From Flavobacterium sp. (GTDB lineage Bacteria > Bacteroidota > Bacteroidia > Flavobacteriales > Flavobacteriaceae), in the NCBI RefSeq assembly GCF_027483985.1, contig NZ_JAIXTJ010000025.1, forward strand, positions 1-64,000: a stretch of DNA of 64,000 nucleotides, written 5' to 3'. The translations under genes and the position numbers were made by a program. Positions 22,528 to 30,463 of this stretch are shown in pieces. The notes below the pieces were generated by a model that saw only the letters and a list, made by a program, of their open reading frames with translations, was not told where the DNA came from and searched no databases. Within the stretch, counting starts at the first letter, position 1. Each line of letters begins with the position of its first letter.

Positions 22528-23793
22528 ATGAGAAATCAGAGTGTAACCAATAATATTGACTGGATAAGTATTGTCATCTACATTGCCTTAGTTGTAATGG
22601 GATGGCTAAACATCTATTCGTCTTCATTATCAACTGTTTCTGAAGATGCTTCAATTTTTGACTTTACTCAAATCTACGGAAAACAATTTTTATTCATTGC
22701 TTTTTCTATTCCAATCATTTTCATCGTTTTGGCCGTTGAAGCTAAGTTTTATGAAAAATATTCTATAATTATTTTTGCCGTTGCATTAGTCTCTTTAATT
22801 GGATTATTCATTTTTGGTAAAACTATTGCTGGTCAGCGATGTTGGTATGCCATCGGAACCTTCACCCTTCAACCATCAGAGTTTGCTAAAGCTGCCACAT
22901 CACTTGCCTTAGCGAAATATTTAAGTGATGTTCAGGTCAATCTAAAAGATGTAAATAGACAAGTACAGGTTTTAATCATAATTTTTCTTCCTGTAATGTT
23001 GATTTTACCGCAGCCCGATCCAGGAAGCGCCTTGATCTATAGTGTGTTCTTTATAGTGCTTTATAGAGAAGGATTGCCAGGTTGGTATTTATTAACCGGT
23101 TTTATAGCCATTATATTGTTTGTCTTAACATTAGCAACTAACAATCCTTATATAGTTATCGGAATCACAACATTAGTTTTGATAATCAACTATTTCAGAA
23201 GCCGACTAGTTGATAGAAATATAATTGCAAGTGTAATTTTATTAGTTATCATTACTGCCTTTTCGTTTTCGGTTAATTTTGTTTTTAATAATGTTTTTAA
23301 ACAACACCATCGCGATCGTTTTAATATTTTGTTAGGAAAAGAAGTCGATATGAAAGGCGTTGGATACAACACTAATCAATCGGAAATTGCTATTGGTTCA
23401 GGTGGTTTATTTGGAAAAGGTTACTTAGAAGGTACACAAACTAAGGGCGGATTTGTTCCAGAGCAACACACCGATTACATCTTCACAACTGTTGGTGAAG
23501 AATGGGGTTTCTTGGGTTCTATTTTTGTAATCGGACTTTTCGTTGGACTAATATTACGAATCATCTATTTAGCCGAACGACAAAAAACCAAATTCAGTCG
23601 AGTCTACGGCTACTGTGTGGCAGGAATCATATTCATACACTTTTTTGTAAATATCGCAATGGTTGTAGGAGTTTTCCCGACTATTGGAGTACCGTTACCT
23701 TTCTTTTCTTATGGTGGTTCTGGGCTTTGGGGCTTTACGATCTTATTATTTATTTTCTTAAAAATGGATGCTAATAAAGTAAACGAATGGTAG
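22528..23793 (+). CDS. rodA: rod shape-determining protein RodA (peptidoglycan glycosyltransferase)
   Basis: SEDS-family membrane enzyme that polymerises lipid II in the elongasome. The 421-aa protein has about ten membrane segments and the SEDS blocks AGQRCWYAIGTFTLQPSEFA, LPQPDPGSALIYSVFF (catalytic Asp region), IAIGSGGLFGKGYLEGTQTK, FVPEQHTDYIFTTVGEEWGF and the C-terminal VGVFPTIGVPLPFFSYGGSG. It follows its partner PBP2 by 10 bases. It is slightly longer than the E. coli protein, with extra hydrophobic sequence around 190-260. Its stop lies 2 bases from the stop of the convergent nuclease gene, and no terminator hairpin is seen. Confidence 0.96.
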   Translation: MRNQSVTNNIDWISIVIYIALVVMGWLNIYSSSLSTVSEDASIFDFTQIYGKQFLFIAFSIPIIFIVLAVEAKFYEKYSIIIFAVALVSLIGLFIFGKTIAGQRCWYAIGTFTLQPSEFAKAATSLALAKYLSDVQVNLKDVNRQVQVLIIIFLPVMLILPQPDPGSALIYSVFFIVLYREGLPGWYLLTGFIAIILFVLTLATNNPYIVIGITTLVLIINYFRSRLVDRNIIASVILLVIITAFSFSVNFVFNNVFKQHHRDRFNILLGKEVDMKGVGYNTNQSEIAIGSGGLFGKGYLEGTQTKGGFVPEQHTDYIFTTVGEEWGFLGSIFVIGLFVGLILRIIYLAERQKTKFSRVYGYCVAGIIFIHFFVNIAMVVGVFPTIGVPLPFFSYGGSGLWGFTILLFIFLKMDANKVNEW

Positions 23794-23795
23794 TT

Positions 23796-24623
23796 TTAAT
23801 TAAAACTCCACGATTTATAATCATTACTTTTTTCTAGCTTATTCTCAAGTCCATCATTTAATTTCGGATAGAAATCTAGACCAGTTAATTTTTCAATTTC
23901 ATCAACTGGAACAACAAAATCATATAATGGTTTGTTACTTTCAACGGCTGGAACTAAAAATCCGATCATTTTATATTCTCCTCTTGAATTATCTAACAAC
24001 ACTTTATAAAAATACTCAGGAACAGCTACTTCTTCATTACCAATAGTTTTCAAATTTTTATTTAAAACGCCACCAGTAACGACATAAATACCATTATATT
24101 TTGATGCCCAATAACGCACTTTTTGTTCGAGCGTATTCCAAATTCCATCATTGAAATTGTGTTTTTGTGGTGAAATATTAGAAGTTAAAAATGTTTCATC
24201 ATAAGCTTCTTTAGAAAATTTCATATCACCAGCCGGACATAAGTGCCCTTTATCATAGCCAGAACGTTTGTAATTGCGCCAATCTGCCGAACCCGTTTTG
24301 ACTTTGTTATCTTCAATAAAAAATGGCCTGTCATAATTATTATAAGACTTCACGCCTTTTAATTCATACGCAACCCATTCTGCCTGTTCGTATGCTTCGT
24401 TATAAGATAAGGTATAATACTTATGTTTAACAATTTGATTGGTTGTTGAAGAAGGCAAAAAATCGAAAATCGTACTTTCAGATTCAAATGTATTTGTATT
24501 ATGTACTAGTGTATCTGTAGAAACTGAATCACTACTATTTACATCTGCTTCTTTTCTACAAGAGATTAAAAATGTAGAAATCATTAGACACAAAAGCATT
24601 TTTTTTAGAATAGTATTTCTCAT
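23796..24623 (-). CDS. DNA/RNA non-specific endonuclease, lipoprotein
   Basis: The 275-aa protein starts at ATG 24623 (MRNTILKKMLLCLMISTFLI) with a lipobox ending LISC; the longer frame upstream lacks a sensible signal. The nuclease domain has the NUC1 active-site block KRSGYDKGHLCPAGDMKFS, with the His of the DRGH-like motif (here DKGH), then FLTSNISPQKHNFNDGIWNT with the metal-binding Asn, and YVVTGGVL. The enzyme cuts DNA and RNA, probably at the cell surface or in the periplasm given the lipid anchor, which suggests nutrient scavenging. Converges with rodA. Confidence 0.9.
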   Translation of the reverse strand: MRNTILKKMLLCLMISTFLISCRKEADVNSSDSVSTDTLVHNTNTFESESTIFDFLPSSTTNQIVKHKYYTLSYNEAYEQAEWVAYELKGVKSYNNYDRPFFIEDNKVKTGSADWRNYKRSGYDKGHLCPAGDMKFSKEAYDETFLTSNISPQKHNFNDGIWNTLEQKVRYWASKYNGIYVVTGGVLNKNLKTIGNEEVAVPEYFYKVLLDNSRGEYKMIGFLVPAVESNKPLYDFVVPVDEIEKLTGLDFYPKLNDGLENKLEKSNDYKSWSFN

Positions 24624-24675
24624 AATTTTATAACGTATTTTTTGTATTATATAATTTAAGTAATACAAGAATTCT

Positions 24676-24683
24676 TACTTTTG
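24676..24683 (+). promoter_or_regulatory. -7 element for the coiled-coil protein gene
   Basis: TACTTTTG exactly matches TAnnTTTG, 25 bases before the ATG at 24709. Confidence 0.5.
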
Positions 24684-24708
24684 ATATATAATTTAAAATT
24701 TAACAAAT

Positions 24709-25251
24709 ATGAAAAATAAAATAGTAGTTACAGCAATACTTTTACTAAGTTTTCAAAACTTTTTTGCTCAAGAAACTCCAGTTCAACAAACCGCTGATAC
24801 CTTAAAACAAAAAGTAATCGATATTGAAAAGGAAAGAACCCTTGAAAAGCAACGTTTAGAACAACAGTTAAAAGACGAAAAGAAAGCGTTAAAACAACAA
24901 GAAAAAGCTCAAGAAAAAGTAGAACAAGCAGAAAAAGATGCTAGAGACGCTCAGAAAAAAGCTGACAAACAGCAAAAAGAACTTGAACGAGAAAAAAAGA
25001 AGTTTGAAAAAGAGCAAGAGAAATTAGCCAATGCAGAAAAGAATGTTGAAAAAGCTCAAGGAAATATAGAAAAACAGAGAAAGAACCTAGAAAAAATGCA
25101 AGCCAAACACGACAAAGCATTATCTAAAGGAAAACTTTCACCAGTTGAAATTGAAAAAGGAAATGTTGCTTTAACAAAACAACAACTTAAAATAAAAGAA
25201 GCTGAAGAAGATTTAGAAAAAGCTCAAAATAAATTAAAAAAATTAAGATAA
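24709..25251 (+). CDS. secreted coiled-coil protein (180 aa), unknown
   Basis: A signal peptide ending NFFAQE is followed by an almost continuous Lys/Glu/Gln-rich helix (about residues 35-178) with heptad character, for example KKALKQQEKAQEKVEQAEK and DARDAQKKADKQQKELEREK. There is no catalytic motif. It probably forms a long periplasmic coiled coil; a structural spacer or envelope-linked role is possible. A compact gene with its own TAnnTTTG promoter and a very strong terminator, suggesting solid expression. No gene family recognised. Confidence 0.65.
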   Translation: MKNKIVVTAILLLSFQNFFAQETPVQQTADTLKQKVIDIEKERTLEKQRLEQQLKDEKKALKQQEKAQEKVEQAEKDARDAQKKADKQQKELEREKKKFEKEQEKLANAEKNVEKAQGNIEKQRKNLEKMQAKHDKALSKGKLSPVEIEKGNVALTKQQLKIKEAEEDLEKAQNKLKKLR

Positions 25252-25288
25252 AAAAAAATGCTCCTAAATATTTAGGAGCATTTTTTTT
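25251..25288. terminator. strong bidirectional terminator
   Basis: A perfect 18-bp inverted repeat (25251-25268 with 25271-25288; core TGCTCCTAAA/TTTAGGAGCA) with A-run and T-run flanks. It ends the coiled-coil gene on the plus strand and the protease gene on the minus strand. Confidence 0.9.
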
Positions 25289-25300
25289 GACTTTTTAAAA

Positions 25301-27574
25301 CTAAGATTTGATAATCTTATCTTTCTTAATTTTAGTAGTTAAAGCTTTTTTAGTAGTACCCGATTGTAAATCATCTAGAACGTGAATTGCTTCTTCTATA
25401 TAAATATCTTTAGAAAGGCTTTCGTGCCATCTTTCACGTTTTTCTTTTAAAGTTACATCAGTTTTCATTTGATCTACTTCATATGGCAAAGACTGAAATT
25501 TAAATGTATTGGTATAATCAGCTATTGATTTATACTTTTTATTAGTCTCTTCTAACTGCTTTTGCTCTTTTTTGAAAGCATCAATTTGCAAACTGTAAAT
25601 ATTTTCTTCATTTCTAGCTTGACGCCATTTTGCATTTTCATCAATCAAATTCATTTGAGGATTAGCAGCAATTCGTTTTTTACTATTTTGAATTGCTAAA
25701 TCATAATTAGATGCTTTATTCCAAAGTTTATAATCAGCAGCTTCTATTTTATCCCAAGGCATTGCGTTGTCAACATCACGTTCACCCATTTTAAGGTAAG
25801 CATAACTGTCAGGCATCACGATATCACTACTTACACCTTCAAGTTGTGTAGAACCACCGTTAATTCTATAAAATTTTTGTGTTGTAGTTTTCAAGGCACC
25901 TAAATCACCAAGATTATTACCTCTAACAAACTGATTTAAATCAATTACATTCTGCACTGTTCCTTTACCATAAGTTTGTTTGCTTCCAATGATTACGGCA
26001 CGTTTATAATCTTGCATTGCAGCAGCTAAAATTTCTGATGCTGATGCTGAAAATTCATTTGTCATAATAACCAATGGTCCATCCCACTCTACTTTCGCAT
26101 CTTTATCATAAAGAACTTCTCTTTTTCCTGCAGCCGATTTTATCTGTACAATTGGTCCTTGCTCAATGAATAATCCACCAATATCAACAACTGTTTTTAA
26201 AGAACCACCACCATTATCTCTAACGTCAACAATGATTCCTTGAACGCCTTCGGCTTTTAATCTTGCCACTTCTATAGCCACATCTTTTCCAGCATCTCTA
26301 CTGTCTTTATTTTCAAAATCAATATAGAATTTTGGTAAATAAATGATACCATATTTTACACCGTTTTTCTCTACAACACTTGATTTAGCGTAAGTTTCTT
26401 CAATTTCAACTTCATCTCTAATAATCGAAATTACTTTAAGAGAACCATCTGTTTTTTTAACAGTAAGACGAACTTCGGTTCCTTTTGGTCCTTTAATTTT
26501 TTTAACTACATCGTCAAGACGCATTCCAACAACATCAACTGGATCGCTATCGCCTTGAGCGACTTTCAAAACTACATCACCAGATTCTAGTTCTTTTCCT
26601 CTCCAAGCTGGACCACCAGAAATTAATTCTGAGATTTCAGTAAAATCATTTTTCTTTTGTAAACGCGCTCCAATTCCTTCCAATTTTCCGCTCATACTTA
26701 CGTCAAAACGCTCTTTTTCGTCTGGTGCAAAATAAGAAGTATGTGGGTCAAATCTAGATGCGATCGCATTTACATAAACCGAAAACCAATCAGAACGATC
26801 TAACTCTTTACTAATAAAAGTAAAGTTTTCGTTTAATGATTTTAAAGTGCTTTCTCTTGTCTCTTTTTCTAATTGTTCAAATGTTTTTGGAGCATCATTC
26901 TCTGTTTTAGAAATACCTTCTAAAAATTTTTTCTCTAATTCAGGAGTTGCTTTATCACCCATTTTAGAACGGTATTCTTTTAAACGTTCTTCTGGAGACT
27001 TGTTTTTGTTTTTTTGAATATCTTCCTGAATCTTTTGCTTTTCAACCAAAGATGATAATGTAGAAAGCTTCACTTGTTTTCTCCAACGCTCTTTTAAGTC
27101 AGAAATATTTTTAGAATAAGGCGCTTTTTCATAATCTGTATCAATTTCTTCATTAATCGTATAATCAATCGGATTTTCTAAAGCTGCTTTGTAATAACTT
27201 TCACTTTCTTTCATTCTTTTGATAAGACGTGTGTATGTTAAATCGAAAAAAGTAAGCTCTTTTTTGTTGATTTGATCATCGATTTGTGTTTCATATTTAG
27301 AAAATTCATCAATATCTGATTGCAGAAAAAATCTTTTTGATGGATCTAAAGCGGCAATGTAATCTTTATACACTCCTTTTGAAAACGTATCGTCAATTTG
27401 AGCCGGATTATAATGTCCTTTTTCAATAACATAAGTCAACAACTCAATCAGTAATTTATCTTTTTCCGGATCGTTTTTATCTTTTGGGATAAAACTCCAT
27501 AAACCAACGGAAAGTACTAGTACCAAAAGTACTATTTTATAATGTCTTTTCATAAATTGAACTATTGTATTCAT
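25301..27574 (-). CDS. prc: carboxy-terminal (tail-specific) processing protease, S41 family
   Basis: The 757-aa periplasmic protease has an N-terminal membrane or signal segment (about 13-28), a long helical N-terminal domain, a PDZ domain (about 280-370; LEGIGARLQKKNDFTEISEL, GGPAWRG) and the S41 catalytic core with the Ser-Lys dyad: Ser511 in NEFSASASEIL and Lys537 in TYGKGTVQ. A C-terminal helical domain of the Prc type follows (about 600-757). Prc trims or degrades periplasmic and lipoprotein substrates and influences peptidoglycan hydrolase levels. It is a single gene, divergent from surE. Confidence 0.93.
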   Translation of the reverse strand: MNTIVQFMKRHYKIVLLVLVLSVGLWSFIPKDKNDPEKDKLLIELLTYVIEKGHYNPAQIDDTFSKGVYKDYIAALDPSKRFFLQSDIDEFSKYETQIDDQINKKELTFFDLTYTRLIKRMKESESYYKAALENPIDYTINEEIDTDYEKAPYSKNISDLKERWRKQVKLSTLSSLVEKQKIQEDIQKNKNKSPEERLKEYRSKMGDKATPELEKKFLEGISKTENDAPKTFEQLEKETRESTLKSLNENFTFISKELDRSDWFSVYVNAIASRFDPHTSYFAPDEKERFDVSMSGKLEGIGARLQKKNDFTEISELISGGPAWRGKELESGDVVLKVAQGDSDPVDVVGMRLDDVVKKIKGPKGTEVRLTVKKTDGSLKVISIIRDEVEIEETYAKSSVVEKNGVKYGIIYLPKFYIDFENKDSRDAGKDVAIEVARLKAEGVQGIIVDVRDNGGGSLKTVVDIGGLFIEQGPIVQIKSAAGKREVLYDKDAKVEWDGPLVIMTNEFSASASEILAAAMQDYKRAVIIGSKQTYGKGTVQNVIDLNQFVRGNNLGDLGALKTTTQKFYRINGGSTQLEGVSSDIVMPDSYAYLKMGERDVDNAMPWDKIEAADYKLWNKASNYDLAIQNSKKRIAANPQMNLIDENAKWRQARNEENIYSLQIDAFKKEQKQLEETNKKYKSIADYTNTFKFQSLPYEVDQMKTDVTLKEKRERWHESLSKDIYIEEAIHVLDDLQSGTTKKALTTKIKKDKIIKS

Positions 27575-27699
27575 TAATTTTTCTACTAAATTACATAAAA
27601 AACTATGCCATTAAAATAAGACTTCGCATAATTTTTTGTTAAAACCATCGCTATGGCTCAAAGTTATAAAATTTGTATCGGAATAAGTCTCAAAATAAT

Positions 27700-27707
27700 T
27701 ACTTTTG
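27700..27707 (+). promoter_or_regulatory. -7 element for the surE-lpxB unit
   Basis: TACTTTTG exactly matches TAnnTTTG, 21 bases before the surE ATG. Confidence 0.55.
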
Positions 27708-27727
27708 TTACACAAATAAAAATTTAA

Positions 27728-28498
27728 ATGTCGAAAAAACCATTAATCTTGATTACCAATGACGACAGCATATCTGCGCCAGGAATACGTGCTTTGATAA
27801 GTGTAATGTCTGAAATTGGTGAAGTCGTTGTAGTCGCTCCAGATAGTCCTCAAAGCGCAATGGGTCACGCCATTACAATTAACAACACATTGCATTTGAA
27901 TAAAATTACTGCAGAAAATGCTGAAGTTTTAGAATATAGTTGTTCTGGAACGCCAGTAGATTGTGTGAAAATGGCTGTAAACGAAATTTTAAAAAGAAAA
28001 CCCGATTTGTGCGTTTCTGGTATAAACCACGGATCTAATTCTTCTATAAACGTAATTTATTCGGGCACAATGAGTGCGGCAATCGAAGCCGGAATTGAAG
28101 GAATTCCTGCTATTGGATTTTCGCTTTTAGATTATAACTGGAATGCCGATTTTGAGCAAGCAAAACCATTTGTCAAAAAAATTGCACTTGAAGTTTTAAA
28201 AAATGGTTTGCCAGACGGAACGGTCTTGAACGTGAATTTTCCGAAACTAAAAACAGAAGAAATTAAAGGAATTAAAATAGCGCGTCAAGCAAAAGCAATG
28301 TGGCAAGAGAAATTTGACAAACGAGTAACTCCTTTTGGTAAAGAATATTATTGGTTAACAGGTGAATTTATTAATCAAGACAAAGGAGAAGATACTGATG
28401 AATGGGCTTTGAGTAACGGTTATGTCTCCATCGTGCCAGTGCAATTTGATTTAACGGCACATCACGCCATTCAAAAATTAAATACTTGGGATTTATAA
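27728..28498 (+). CDS. surE: 5'/3'-nucleotidase SurE
   Basis: Cytoplasmic metal-dependent phosphatase that removes phosphate from nucleoside 5'- and 3'-monophosphates. The 256-aa protein has ILITNDDSISAPGIRAL with the metal-binding Asp pair, VVVVAPDSPQSAMGHAITIN, SCSGTPVDCVKMAVNEI and LCVSGINHGSNSSINVIYSG with the conserved Asn; these are the SurE signature blocks. It heads a plus-strand run of small membrane protein and lpxB. Confidence 0.95.
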   Translation: MSKKPLILITNDDSISAPGIRALISVMSEIGEVVVVAPDSPQSAMGHAITINNTLHLNKITAENAEVLEYSCSGTPVDCVKMAVNEILKRKPDLCVSGINHGSNSSINVIYSGTMSAAIEAGIEGIPAIGFSLLDYNWNADFEQAKPFVKKIALEVLKNGLPDGTVLNVNFPKLKTEEIKGIKIARQAKAMWQEKFDKRVTPFGKEYYWLTGEFINQDKGEDTDEWALSNGYVSIVPVQFDLTAHHAIQKLNTWDL

Positions 28499-28514
28499 TT
28501 TAACATTATAAAAA

Positions 28515-28787
28515 ATGAAAAAAACAGATTTATTTATTGGTTTTATTGTCGGAATTGTAGCCATTTTTATAGGTTCTTATTTGTTTGTAAAAACTCAAAC
28601 CGATTACGACCTGATTTCTGATTTTAAAATTTTAAAAAACGAAGGTCTTTTGGGTAAAATATTTGCACTTGGTGCTATTTTAAATATAATTATCTTTTTT
28701 GTTTTACTCAAAAAAAATAAAGAATTGATGGCAAGAGGTATTGTGATGGCCACGCTTATTTTAGCAATAACTACAATGTTTTTATAA
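28515..28787 (+). CDS. small membrane protein between surE and lpxB (90 aa)
   Basis: Three hydrophobic segments are visible (about residues 7-25, 48-65 and 71-89), so it is a three-pass inner-membrane protein. No catalytic motif and no family recognised beyond its resemblance to small uncharacterised Bacteroidota membrane proteins. It lies 16 bases after surE and 5 bases before lpxB and is certainly co-transcribed; by context it may relate to lipid A or envelope work, which is inference. Confidence 0.75.
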   Translation: MKKTDLFIGFIVGIVAIFIGSYLFVKTQTDYDLISDFKILKNEGLLGKIFALGAILNIIIFFVLLKKNKELMARGIVMATLILAITTMFL

Positions 28788-28792
28788 ATAGT

Positions 28793-29908
28793 ATGAAATA
28801 TTATATCATAGCTGGAGAAGCATCGGGCGATTTGCACGGTTCTAATTTGATGAAAGCATTACTGCAAGAAGACTCGAATGCTGACATCCGATTTTGGGGT
28901 GGTGATTTGATGCAAAATGTTGGAGGAACTTTGGTGAAACATTACCGAGAACTAGCCTTTATGGGATTTGCTGAAGTAGTTATGAACTTAAAAACTATTT
29001 TAAATAACATCAAAATATGCAAGGCAGACATAGAAAAATTTAATCCTGATGTTATTATTTTTATTGATTATCCCGGATTTAACATGCGAATTGCAAAATG
29101 GGCCAAAGAAAAAGGAATAAAAACACACTATTATATTTCTCCTCAAATTTGGGCTTGGAAAGAAAACCGAATTAAAGCCATAAAACGTGATTTTGACAAA
29201 CTTTATGTAATTCTTCCGTTTGAAAAAGATTTTTATGAAGTAAAACATAATTTCCCAGTTGAATTTGTTGGACATCCTTTGATTGACGCCATTCAAAACA
29301 GAACAACTATTGATGCAGAAACCTTTAGAAGAGTTCATAATTTGGACGAAAAGCCAATCATCGCCATTTTACCTGGAAGCAGAAAACAAGAAATTTCCAA
29401 AATGCTTTCCGTTATGTTGAGCGTTGTAACTGATTTCCCTGACTATCAATTTGTAATTGCTGGCGCACCAAGCCAAGAATATTCGTTCTATGAACAATTT
29501 TTAAACGGCAAAAACATTAAATTTATTTCTAATAAAACTTATGATTTATTAAGTAATGCACATGCTGCTTTGGTAACCTCAGGAACTGCAACGCTTGAAA
29601 CTGCATTATTCAAAGTACCAGAAGTTGTGTGCTACAAAGGCGGATGGATTTCTTATCAAATCGCAAAGCGAATCATAACTTTAAAATATATTTCTTTGGT
29701 AAACCTAATTATGGATGAAGAAGTAGTAACCGAACTAATTCAGGAGGAATGCAATACTAAAAGAATAAAAATAGAATTAAGCAAAATACTCGAAGGAAGT
29801 TCACGAGAAACGATTTTAGAAAAATATGATGTTCTTGAAAAAAAATTAGGCGGAATTGGAGCAAGCCAAAAAACGGCTTCTTTAATAGTTGCTTCTTTAA
29901 GACAATAG
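28793..29908 (+). CDS. lpxB: lipid-A-disaccharide synthase
   Basis: Joins UDP-2,3-diacylglucosamine and lipid X to give the lipid A disaccharide, at the cytoplasmic face of the inner membrane. The 371-aa GT19 protein starts KYYIIAGEASGDLHGSNLM and shows FWGGDLMQNVGG, ELAFMGFAEVVMNL, FIDYPGFNMRIAKWAKEKGI, YYISPQIWAWKENRI, LPFEKDFYE, VEFVGHPLIDAI, and ILPGSRKQEI, then HAALVTSGTATLETALFKVP. All are standard LpxB blocks. It ends the surE unit; the next gene starts 42 bases on. Confidence 0.97.
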   Translation: MKYYIIAGEASGDLHGSNLMKALLQEDSNADIRFWGGDLMQNVGGTLVKHYRELAFMGFAEVVMNLKTILNNIKICKADIEKFNPDVIIFIDYPGFNMRIAKWAKEKGIKTHYYISPQIWAWKENRIKAIKRDFDKLYVILPFEKDFYEVKHNFPVEFVGHPLIDAIQNRTTIDAETFRRVHNLDEKPIIAILPGSRKQEISKMLSVMLSVVTDFPDYQFVIAGAPSQEYSFYEQFLNGKNIKFISNKTYDLLSNAHAALVTSGTATLETALFKVPEVVCYKGGWISYQIAKRIITLKYISLVNLIMDEEVVTELIQEECNTKRIKIELSKILEGSSRETILEKYDVLEKKLGGIGASQKTASLIVASLRQ

Positions 29909-29950
29909 TTCATCTTATTTTATCGTTCTTTAGTTATAAAATTTTCTGTT

Positions 29951-30418
29951 TTGAAAAAAATCCTACTTCTTTTAACACTTTTAGTAATCGTCACTTCTTG
30001 TAAAACTGGTTCTTCAACTACCAGTTCAACTAACAAACTAGCTGAAAAAATAATTGATGATGCGAGCCGCAAAATTGGAGCGCCTTATCGATTTGGTGGC
30101 ACTACAAATTCGGGTTATGATTGTTCTGGATTAGTTTATACATCATTTAAAAAATATGCTATTTCACTACCAAGAACTTCTAAAGATATGTCGAAAGAAG
30201 GTAAAGTAATCAGTAAGGATAATGCTAAAAAGGGTGATTTAATTTTCTTCAAAACTGGCAACTCAAGCCAAATTAACCACGTTGGTTTAATAATTGAAGT
30301 CACGAATGATGATATAAAATTTATACACTCGTCAACTAAAAGTGGCGTATTAGTATCTTCTATCAACGAAACCTACTATCGGAAATCGTTTGCTCAAATT
30401 AATAGAGTTTTAGAATAA
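29951..30418 (+). CDS. NlpC/P60 (C40) peptidase lipoprotein
   Basis: The 155-aa protein starts at TTG 29951 and carries a lipoprotein signal (LLVIVTSC, Cys17). The NlpC/P60 domain spans about 30-155: APYRFGGTTNSGYDCSGLVY with nucleophile Cys58, INHVGLIIE with catalytic His110, and FIHSSTKSGV with the third polar residue His126. Such enzymes cut peptidoglycan stem peptides, usually at D-Glu-(gamma)-diaminopimelate bonds. TTG is accepted because the signal peptide begins right there and no ATG is available in frame. Confidence 0.9.
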   Translation: MKKILLLLTLLVIVTSCKTGSSTTSSTNKLAEKIIDDASRKIGAPYRFGGTTNSGYDCSGLVYTSFKKYAISLPRTSKDMSKEGKVISKDNAKKGDLIFFKTGNSSQINHVGLIIEVTNDDIKFIHSSTKSGVLVSSINETYYRKSFAQINRVLE

Positions 30419-30463
30419 ATATTTTTTTTGTAGGAATACACTTTTTTATATACTTTTATAGAA

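Noticed and set aside
29000..29338. 112-codon minus-strand frame within lpxB
   Set aside because: Antisense to conserved LpxB motifs, with unlikely composition.
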